DNA of 64,000 nucleotides from assembly GCA_035385585.1 (NCBI GenBank), contig DAOOKJ010000001.1, positions 5,299 to 69,298 of the forward strand. Direction: 5' to 3'. Position 1 is the first letter of the stretch. Every line of letters begins with the position of its first letter. The position numbers were made by a program, and so were the translations under genes. The DNA comes from DAOOKJ01 sp035385585 (lineage in GTDB: Bacteria > Patescibacteriota > Minisyncoccia > UBA6257). Positions 58,429-64,000 of the stretch are shown here, piece after piece. Below the pieces are notes generated by a model. The model was given only the letters and a program-made list of their open reading frames with translations, was not told where the DNA came from and did no database searches.

Positions 58429-59392
58429 CAACAAATTCTTTTAGTTGTTGGGGGTTGATTTTTTCTTTTAAACTTTCATCTGAAACTTGACTAATGATTC
58501 TTTCCGTTTTTTCTTGAATTTCCTCTTCTGAAATAGAGATATTCTCTTTTATTGCTATTTCCCTCAAAATTAAACCAATTTTTACTCTTTTAGACGCTGT
58601 TTCTCTTAAATCTTTTTCTAGATCCTTTTCAGTTTTTTTTATTTGTTCTAAGTATTTTTCGTAAGGAAGCTCCATTTCTTCTAATCTTACTTTTAATTCC
58701 TCAATCATTTTTTGGATTTCTGTTTCAATTAAAATTTCCGGCAAATCCCATTCAATGTTTTCCATAATTTTTTCCAATAACTCTATTCGCCATTTTTCTG
58801 TTTCTTTTTGTTCTTTTTCCATTTTTACCCCCTCTCTAATATTTTTCTTTAGATCCTCAAGATCTCTGAAGTCTCCCAGAGAATGGGCAAATTCATCATC
58901 TATTTTTAAAATATCTCCTTCTTTTGCATTTTTATTTCGGCTTAAATAAATCCATTTTAAAGTTTCTTCTATTTCATTTTCTGAAACAGAAATTTCTTTT
59001 TTCTTTTTAAATTCTTTAGCAATATTTTTATAGTCAGGCAAAATTATTTCTTTTAATTGAGCAACTTTTATTTGAAATTCCATTTCTTGGTCCGGGATAA
59101 TTTTTGTAATTTTAATTTCAGGATAGCCGAGAGCGTTAATTTTCTCTTTCAAGATTATTTTTGGATAAATTTCTTCAATCGCAAAACTGGCAGTTTTTTC
59201 TGCTAACTCTGTTGGAGGAATTTTTGTTTTTGCTAATTCCAATGGAACTTTACCTTGGCGATAGCCGTTCATTTGGACTGATTTTGCCAATTCTTCTATT
59301 GCCTTTTCTTTAAAGGGCAAAAGGTCATTTTTATCGAGTTCAATTTTGATTTCTACTATTGAATTCGGCTGATTAGTGATTGTGTATTTCAT
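58367..59392 (-). CDS. tig: Trigger factor lacking the PPIase domain
   Basis: The 341-residue protein compares with about 430 residues in the usual family. The ribosome-binding domain (about 1-115) has the signature loop GYRQGKVP. After residue about 150 the chain passes directly into the C-terminal chaperone domain: the FKBP-type PPIase domain, with its usual GDxVxxDF-type segment, is absent. A remnant EGDILKIDDEFAHSLGDF joins the two parts. It would still cradle nascent chains at the ribosome exit. It precedes nothing on its strand; nusA lies 10 nt upstream. Confidence 0.9.
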   Translation of the reverse strand: MKYTITNQPNSIVEIKIELDKNDLLPFKEKAIEELAKSVQMNGYRQGKVPLELAKTKIPPTELAEKTASFAIEEIYPKIILKEKINALGYPEIKITKIIPDQEMEFQIKVAQLKEIILPDYKNIAKEFKKKKEISVSENEIEETLKWIYLSRNKNAKEGDILKIDDEFAHSLGDFRDLEDLKKNIREGVKMEKEQKETEKWRIELLEKIMENIEWDLPEILIETEIQKMIEELKVRLEEMELPYEKYLEQIKKTEKDLEKDLRETASKRVKIGLILREIAIKENISISEEEIQEKTERIISQVSDESLKEKINPQQLKEFVVNLIQNEKVFVFLENQSNSN

Positions 59393-59402
59393 AATGTTTA
59401 TC

Positions 59403-60605
59403 TTATTCGTTTTGATTTTCTTTGTTTTTTTCTTCGGTTTCGGATGTTCCTCCTTGAATAACCTCTTCGGGATTTAAAACTGAACGGACATCTATTTTCC
59501 AACCAGTTAATTTAGCGGCTAATCTTACATTCTGACCATTTCTGCCAATGGCTAGCGAAATTTGATCTGGCGGCACAAAGACTCTAATTTCCCGACGTTC
59601 GGAAATAATCTCCGCTTCTGAGACTTTTGCCGGACCTAAAGCCAAAGCAACATATTTTGATGGTTCTTCAGAATAAGGAATAATATCAATTTTTTCTCCA
59701 TTTAATTCATCAATAATTGTCGCTACTCTAATGCCTTTTTGCCCGACGCAAGAACCAACTGGGTCAATATTTTCGTCTTTTGAGGAAACGGCAATTTTTG
59801 TTCTGCTTCCTGCTTCTCTGGCGATTGACTTTATTTCTACTATTCCTTCGGCGATTTCCGGCACTTCGGCTTCAAAAAGTTTTGAGACAAATTTTGGATG
59901 GGAGCGGGATAGAAAAATTACTGGCCCTTCTCCCCTGTCTTCCAACTTTAAAACATAAAATTTTTTTCTTTCGCCAACTTGGTAATGTTCCCCCGGAATT
60001 CCTTCAGAAGCAGGCATAATTCCGAATGTTTTTCCCAAATCAACATAAACATTTCTTCTTTCAATTCTTTGAATCACGCCACTAATAATTTTATTTTCCT
60101 TTTCTTTAAATTCTTCCAAAATAATTTGTTTTTGGATTTCATGAATTTTTTGCAAAATTACTTGTTTGGCAGTTTGAACCGCAATTCTGGAAAAATCACT
60201 TTTTACTTCTTGAGGGGTAATAAGTTCGTCTAACGGTTTGAGATTAGGATTTATTTTTTGCGCTTCTTCTAGAAGAATATGTCTTTCTGGATTGAATTTA
60301 ATTTTTTTTGGTTTTATTTCTATTTCAGTTTCTGAATTCTCAAATTTTTCTTCCTTTTGAGGAAGCTCTTCCTCGCCTTCTTCAATTAACATTGACGGTT
60401 CCACTACTATTTTAACCTGAAAAAATTCAACATTGCCGGTGTTAATATCTAATTTAGCCCGAATAATTTGGGGTTTCTTTCCATATTCTTTTTTATAGGC
60501 AGCAGCCAAAGCTCCTTCTATTGCCTCAATCACTTTTTCTTCTGGAATGCTTTTTTCTTCGGCAATTTGCCGGATAAATGGCTTGATATTTTTTAAATTA
60601 AGCAT
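59403..60605 (-). CDS. nusA: Transcription termination/antitermination protein NusA
   Basis: The 400-residue protein has the N-terminal RNA-polymerase-binding domain with an acidic insertion (EEGEEELPQKEEKFEN), an S1 domain (about 180-245; GVIQRIERRNVYVDLG) and two KH domains. KH signatures are DPVGSCVGQKGIRV and LAIGRNGQNVRLAAKLTGW (short parts). It lacks the C-terminal repeats of E. coli NusA. NusA controls pausing and termination. It has its own promoter and a leader hairpin at about +1. tig follows 10 nt downstream. Confidence 0.96.
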   Translation of the reverse strand: MLNLKNIKPFIRQIAEEKSIPEEKVIEAIEGALAAAYKKEYGKKPQIIRAKLDINTGNVEFFQVKIVVEPSMLIEEGEEELPQKEEKFENSETEIEIKPKKIKFNPERHILLEEAQKINPNLKPLDELITPQEVKSDFSRIAVQTAKQVILQKIHEIQKQIILEEFKEKENKIISGVIQRIERRNVYVDLGKTFGIMPASEGIPGEHYQVGERKKFYVLKLEDRGEGPVIFLSRSHPKFVSKLFEAEVPEIAEGIVEIKSIAREAGSRTKIAVSSKDENIDPVGSCVGQKGIRVATIIDELNGEKIDIIPYSEEPSKYVALALGPAKVSEAEIISERREIRVFVPPDQISLAIGRNGQNVRLAAKLTGWKIDVRSVLNPEEVIQGGTSETEEKNKENQNE

Positions 60606-60618
60606 ATTTATTAAGAAA

Positions 60619-60638
60619 GACCGCCCTTGGCGATCTTT
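60619..60638 (-). promoter_or_regulatory. Leader hairpin at +1 of the nusA transcript
   Basis: On the minus strand AAAGATCGCC pairs with GGCGGTCTTT (full stem 60638-60629 with 60625-60616, one G-U pair, 3-nt loop AAG), followed by CTTAATAAAT and the nusA ATG. It begins about 7 nt after the -10 element. Confidence 0.65.
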
Positions 60639-60643
60639 TGATT

Positions 60644-60672
60644 ATCTTACCTAAAAAAATTTCGAAAGTCAA
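60644..60672 (-). promoter_or_regulatory. Promoter of nusA-tig
   Basis: On the minus strand TTGACT (60672-60667) and TAAGAT (60649-60644) are 17 nt apart. The predicted start is at about 60637, inside the first base pairs of the leader hairpin. Confidence 0.7.
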
Positions 60673-60735
60673 GAAATAGAAAACTTAAGAGAAGTAATTA
60701 GTTTAATGAGATAAAAAAGGGAAAGTAAAATAAGA

Positions 60736-60763
60736 AAAGAGAGAACAATGATGTTCTCTCTTT
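60736..60763 (-). terminator. Intrinsic terminator of the first HEAT-repeat gene
   Basis: AAAGAGAGAAC / GTTCTCTCTTT forms an 11-bp perfect stem with a 6-nt loop, 7 nt past the stop codon, with a U-rich tract after it on the minus strand. It closely resembles the hairpin at 63256-63283 after the second HEAT gene. Confidence 0.85.
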
Positions 60764-60769
60764 AAGATT

Positions 60770-62920
60770 TTATTTTATTCCTGGATCGCCTTTACCCTTG
60801 TCACCTATTTTCTCAAGCACCAGTGCAGCATTTTTTATTCCACCCCACTCCTTATCATCTAATGCCCTAATCAATTTATTAACAGCCTTTGATCCAATAT
60901 TAACAAGGGCCTCTACAGCATAGTTTTGTATAGACCAACTATTATAGCTATCTAATGCCCTAATTAATCTATCAACAGCTTTTGGATCACCTATTTTCCC
61001 AAGCGCCAGCGCAGCCTCTTTTCTCACCTCCCAGCGCTCATCATCTAATGCTCTAATTAATCCATCAACAGCTTTTGGGTCACCTATTTTCCCAAGCGCC
61101 AGCGCAGCCTCTTTTCTCACCTCCCAGTCCTCATCATCCAATGCCCTAATTAATCTATCAACAGCTTTTGGATCACCTATTTGTCCAAGCGCTCTTGCAG
61201 CATTTTGTCTCACCTCCCAATAAAAATTATCCAATGCCTTAATTAATCCATCAATAGCTCTTGGATCACCTATTTCTCCAAGCGCCCATGCAGTCCAGTG
61301 CATCACGCACTCATTATCCAATGCCTTAATTAATCTATCAACAGCTTTTGGATCACCTATTTTCCCAAGCGCCAGCGCAGCCTCTTTTCTCACCTCCCAG
61401 CGCTCATCATCTAATGCTCTAATTAATCCATCAACAGCTTTTGGATCACCTATTTCTCCAAGTGCCAATGCAGCCTGTTCTCTCACTTGCCAAACCTCAT
61501 CATCCAATGCCCTAATCAATTTTTTAACAGCTCTTGGATCACCTATTTGTCCAAGCGCCAATTCAGCATTTATTCTCACCTCCCAAACCTCATCACCCAA
61601 TGTCCTAATCAATTTTTTAACAGCTTTTGGATCACCTATTTGTCCAAGCGCTCTTGCAGCATTTTGTCTCACCTTCCAAACCTCATCATCTAATGCCTTT
61701 ATTAATCTATTAACAGCTCTTGGATCACCTATTTCCCCAAGTGCCAATGCAGTATCTTTTCTCACATGCCAGCTCTCATTATCTAACGCCTCAATCAATT
61801 TATCAATAGCCTTTGCTCCAATATTAACGAGTGCCTTTGTAGCGTTTTCTTCTGCGTCATAATCATTTAATGCCCTAATTAATCTATTAACAGCTCTTGG
61901 ATCACCTATTTTTCCAAGCGCCAATGCAGCCTCTTTTCTCACATGCCAGTCTTCACTACCTAATGCCACTATTAATATATTAACAGCTCTTGGATCACCT
62001 ATTTCCCCAAGCGCTCTTGCAGCATTTCTTCTTATATATGTGTCGTTGCTCCAGACTAATGCTACGCCCAATTCAACAATAGCCTTTGGTCCAATATTAG
62101 CAAAAGCCTTTGTAGCATTTTCTTCTACATCATAGCTGATATCACCTAATGCCTTTATTAATCTATTAACAGCTTTTGGATCACCTATTTGTCCAAGCGC
62201 CCATGCAGCCTCTGCTCTCACATGCCAATTATTAGCATCCAATGCCTTAATTAATCCATCAACAGCTCTTGGATCACCTATTTGTCCAAGCGCTCTTGCA
62301 GCATTTTGTCTCACCTGCCAATAAAAATTATCCAATGCCTTAATTAATCCATCAACAGCTCTTGGATCACCTATTTCTCCAAGCGCCCATGCAGCCCAGT
62401 CCATCACGCACTCATCATCCAATGCCTTAATTAATCCATCAACAGCTTTTGGATCACCTATTTGTCCAAGCGCCCATGCAGCTTCTTCTCTCACATGCCA
62501 GTCCTTATCACCTAATGCCTTAATAAATCCATCAACAGCTTTTGGATCGCCTATTTGTCTAAGAGCTGTTGCAGCATTTTTTCTTACATATTTGTTGTCG
62601 CTCTGGGATAATGCTACAATCAATTTATTAATAGCCTTTGATCCAATATTAACAAGGGCCTCTATAGCATTTTCTTCTACGTTATCGCTGGAATCACCTA
62701 ATGCCTTAATTAATCCATCAACAGCTTTTGGATCGCCTATTTTCCCAAGCGCCCATGCAGCTTCTTCTCTCACACCGCTGTCCTTATCATCTAATGCCCT
62801 AATTAATCCATCAACAGCTTTTGGATCACCTATTTCTCCAAGCGCTCTTGCAGCCTCTTCCCTCACAAACTCGTCGCTAACGCCTAATGCCCCGATTAAC
62901 TTCTTAACATCCGAATTCAT
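60770..62920 (-). CDS. HEAT-repeat protein (PBS-lyase-like/E-Z type), about 23 repeats
   Basis: The 716-residue protein consists almost entirely of 31-residue units of the form KAVDGLIRALDDxxWxVRxxAAxALGxIGDP. Several units are shorter, such as DNECVMHWTAWALGEIGDPR, and units reading VNIGSKAINKLIVAL or similar recur at intervals. There is no signal peptide, membrane helix or catalytic motif. It should form a long right-handed solenoid that binds protein or other partners in the cytoplasm. Single HEAT-like repeats of this type serve in phycobilin lyases, but no such pathway is here. ATG at 62920 has a good AGGAGGT upstream (minus strand, about 62934-62928). It has a consensus promoter and its own terminator. 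Confidence 0.9.
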   Translation of the reverse strand: MNSDVKKLIGALGVSDEFVREEAARALGEIGDPKAVDGLIRALDDKDSGVREEAAWALGKIGDPKAVDGLIKALGDSSDNVEENAIEALVNIGSKAINKLIVALSQSDNKYVRKNAATALRQIGDPKAVDGFIKALGDKDWHVREEAAWALGQIGDPKAVDGLIKALDDECVMDWAAWALGEIGDPRAVDGLIKALDNFYWQVRQNAARALGQIGDPRAVDGLIKALDANNWHVRAEAAWALGQIGDPKAVNRLIKALGDISYDVEENATKAFANIGPKAIVELGVALVWSNDTYIRRNAARALGEIGDPRAVNILIVALGSEDWHVRKEAALALGKIGDPRAVNRLIRALNDYDAEENATKALVNIGAKAIDKLIEALDNESWHVRKDTALALGEIGDPRAVNRLIKALDDEVWKVRQNAARALGQIGDPKAVKKLIRTLGDEVWEVRINAELALGQIGDPRAVKKLIRALDDEVWQVREQAALALGEIGDPKAVDGLIRALDDERWEVRKEAALALGKIGDPKAVDRLIKALDNECVMHWTAWALGEIGDPRAIDGLIKALDNFYWEVRQNAARALGQIGDPKAVDRLIRALDDEDWEVRKEAALALGKIGDPKAVDGLIRALDDERWEVRKEAALALGKIGDPKAVDRLIRALDSYNSWSIQNYAVEALVNIGSKAVNKLIRALDDKEWGGIKNAALVLEKIGDKGKGDPGIK
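60961..61444. repeat. 118-bp perfect direct repeat within the HEAT gene
   Basis: Bases 60961-61078 and 61327-61444 are identical over 118 bp at an offset of 366 bp (four repeat units, one of them short). Identity at synonymous sites shows recent duplication or gene conversion inside the array. Confidence 0.9.
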
Positions 62921-62947
62921 CTTTTTACCTCCTTTTTTAATTTACTG

Positions 62948-63019
62948 TCTATTGTGACAGCTAACTAGATATTTTCAAAGAAAACATCTCAAGAATATCC
63001 AGATAGCTATCACAATAGA
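62948..63019. promoter_or_regulatory. Large imperfect inverted repeat in the HEAT-gene leader
   Basis: Arms at 62948-62973 and 62994-63019 match as reverse complements at 23 of 26 positions, with a 20-nt spacer. The arm begins TCTATTGTGA, and a similar TCTATATTGTGA lies in the promoter spacer at 63055-63066. It may be an operator set or an RNA hairpin in the 5' leader. Confidence 0.65.
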
Positions 63020-63046
63020 ACATTTAATTTTTAATGAACTGAAAAT

Positions 63047-63075
63047 ATTATACGTCTATATTGTGAATTTGTCAA
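63047..63075 (-). promoter_or_regulatory. Perfect-consensus sigma-70 promoter of the HEAT-repeat gene
   Basis: On the minus strand TTGACA (63075-63070) and TATAAT (63052-63047) are separated by 17 nt, an exact consensus. The leader to the ATG at 62920 is about 120 nt and contains the inverted repeat. Confidence 0.85.
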
Positions 63076-63156
63076 GAAGATTTTTTTAAAAATAATTTTT
63101 ATCTTTTTAAATAATTTTGTTATAATAAAAAAGTTGATTTTTTAAAATAAATTTTA

Positions 63157-63375
63157 ATGAAGAAAAAATATTTTATTTTTTTGGTTTTAATTTGCGTTTT
63201 ATTACTCTTGTTTTCTCTTCAAGAAAAATTTTTTCAATCAGAAAATAAAAATAAAAAAGAGAGAATATTAATATTCTCTCTTTATGATTCTATTTTATTT
63301 TACTACTCGGATCACTATTTTTCCAAGTATCCATGCAGCTTTTCTTCTTATTTCCTCGTCGTCGCTACTGACTAA
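63157..63375 (+). CDS. Possible small membrane peptide gene, doubtful
   Basis: ATG at 63157 opens a 72-residue frame starting with a hydrophobic helix (YFIFLVLICVLLLLFSL). TATAAT lies upstream at 63121-63126 without a good -35. The second half runs through the terminator hairpin and antisense to the end of the second HEAT gene, so only the first 30 residues look gene-like. It may be a truncated remnant or no gene at all. Confidence 0.2.
   Translation: MKKKYFIFLVLICVLLLLFSLQEKFFQSENKNKKERILIFSLYDSILFYYSDHYFSKYPCSFSSYFLVVATD
63256..63283 (-). terminator. Intrinsic terminator of the second HEAT-repeat gene
   Basis: AAAGAGAGAATAT and ATATTCTCTCTTT form a perfect palindrome around TA, 12 nt past the stop codon, with a U-rich tract after it on the minus strand. 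Its outer stem is the same as that at 60736-60763. Confidence 0.8.
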
Positions 63376-64000
63376 TGCTTCAATCAATTTATCAACTGCC
63401 TTTGATCCAATATTTACGAGTGCTTCTTCAACATTTCTTATCACACTAGAATCATAATCGCCTAATGCCCTAATTAATTTATCAACAGCTCTTGGATCAC
63501 CTATTTTTCCAAGTGCCAATGCAGCCTGTTCTCTCACTTGCCAGTCCTCATCATCTAATGCCCTAATCAATTTATCAACTGCCTTTGGATCACCTATTTT
63601 TCCAAGTATCCCTGCAGCTTTTCTTCTTATTTCCTCGTCGTCGCTACTGACTAATGCTTCAATCAATTTATCAACTGCCTTTGATCCAATATTTACGAGT
63701 GCTTCTTCAACATTTCTTATCACACTAGAATCATAATCGCCTAATGCCCTAATTAATTTATCAACAGCTCTTGGATCACCTATTTTTCCAAGTGCCAATG
63801 CAGCCTGTTCTCTCACTGGCGGCCATTCCTCATCTAATGCCTTAATTAATTTAACAACTGCCTTTGGATTACCTATTTTTCCAAGTACCAATGCAACACT
63901 TCTTTTTACACCCCAATCTGTATCGCCTAATGCCCTAATTAATTTATCAACTGCCTTTGGATCACCTATTTTTCCAAGTGCCAATGCAGCTTCTTCTCTC
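63295..64000 (-). CDS. Second HEAT-repeat protein, partial (start beyond the window)
   Basis: The frame is open to the right edge; about 235 residues are visible, at least seven 31-residue HEAT units like those of the first protein (PKAVDKLIRALGDTDWGVKR, RAVDKLIRALGDYDSSVIRN). Units with VNIGSKAVDKLIEAL alternate with standard ones. The last residues KIVIRVVK depart from the repeat: restoring one base would give KIGDPSSKIK, close to the end of the first protein, so a one-base deletion near 63314 probably shifted the C-terminus. It is a paralogue of the gene at 60770-62920 and has a homologous terminator. Confidence 0.88.
   Translation of the reverse strand, partial: REEAALALGKIGDPKAVDKLIRALGDTDWGVKRSVALVLGKIGNPKAVVKLIKALDEEWPPVREQAALALGKIGDPRAVDKLIRALGDYDSSVIRNVEEALVNIGSKAVDKLIEALVSSDDEEIRRKAAGILGKIGDPKAVDKLIRALDDEDWQVREQAALALGKIGDPRAVDKLIRALGDYDSSVIRNVEEALVNIGSKAVDKLIEALVSSDDEEIRRKAAWILGKIVIRVVK
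63315..63817. repeat. 279-bp-period near-perfect duplication within the second HEAT gene
   Basis: Bases 63315-63538 and 63594-63817 match at an offset of 279 bp (exactly three 31-residue units) with one difference noted (A at 63333, C at 63612). Confidence 0.9.

Noticed and set aside
60770..64000. CRISPR-like regular DNA repeats
   Set aside because: The roughly 93-bp period is explained by 31-codon HEAT units in one open frame, with no spacers or short palindromic repeats.

Overview
The window looks like part of the chromosome of a Patescibacteria (CPR) bacterium, most likely Parcubacteria-type. The DNA is A+T-rich and tightly packed with short spacers. Several universal proteins are pared down: IF-2 lacks the long N-terminal region, trigger factor lacks the PPIase domain, PheT lacks the N-terminal tRNA-binding domain and ValRS is short. 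There is a PrgI / split VirB4 / VirB6-like / VirB2-like cluster of the sort common in this phylum, but no biosynthetic pathway. The exact lineage cannot be fixed from the sequence alone. One scaffold gap of 100 N lies at 14729-14828 and is probably artificial.

Layout. 1-4.1 kb (minus): a membrane-anchored protein cut by the window edge, then an RNA operon rpsO - NYN nuclease-like gene - pnp. 4.1-10.1 kb: an unknown Cys-containing protein, a 3D-domain cell-wall protein, infB, cca and eight of the eleven tRNA genes, followed by a G+C-rich inverted-repeat element at 9968-10115. 10.2-21.2 kb (plus): an unknown gene, trpS, an ABC-2 exporter, a UPF0173 hydrolase, gyrA, a methyltransferase, an orphan solute-binding protein and three VirB2-like pilin-type membrane proteins. 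21.3-32.1 kb (minus): hsp20, a PrsW-type protease, valS, tsaD, a sortase, gyrB, pheT and pheS. 32.2-35.9 kb (plus): yebC, ruvC and a class A PBP.

35.9-40.4 kb is the classic replication-origin neighbourhood: dnaN and dnaA on the minus strand diverge from rpmH-rnpA-yidC-jag on the plus strand, with DnaA-box-like sites in both intergenic spaces. 40.4-49.0 kb (minus) is a type IV secretion-like operon: an unknown secreted protein, a VirB6-like protein, a protein with a 306-bp internal tandem duplication, PrgI, two VirB4-related proteins and a VirB2-like domain fused to an M15-type peptidase. 49-60.6 kb holds rsmA, a LysM/M23 endopeptidase, a ComM-like ATPase, a DksA/TraR zinc finger protein, two unknown helical proteins, clpP, a glycosyltransferase with a large membrane protein, trigger factor and nusA. 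60.7-64 kb carries two related genes made almost wholly of HEAT repeats. The first has a perfect-consensus promoter and a large inverted repeat in its leader.

Most notable for follow-up: (i) four promoters followed at or near +1 by a terminator-like hairpin; (ii) the compact structured element at 9968-10115; (iii) the HEAT-repeat pair with near-identical internal DNA repeats; (iv) the pilin-peptidase fusion and the recently duplicated gene in the secretion operon; (v) tRNAs with changes at normally invariant positions (C33 in Glu, A18/G55 in Cys, C55 in Lys).
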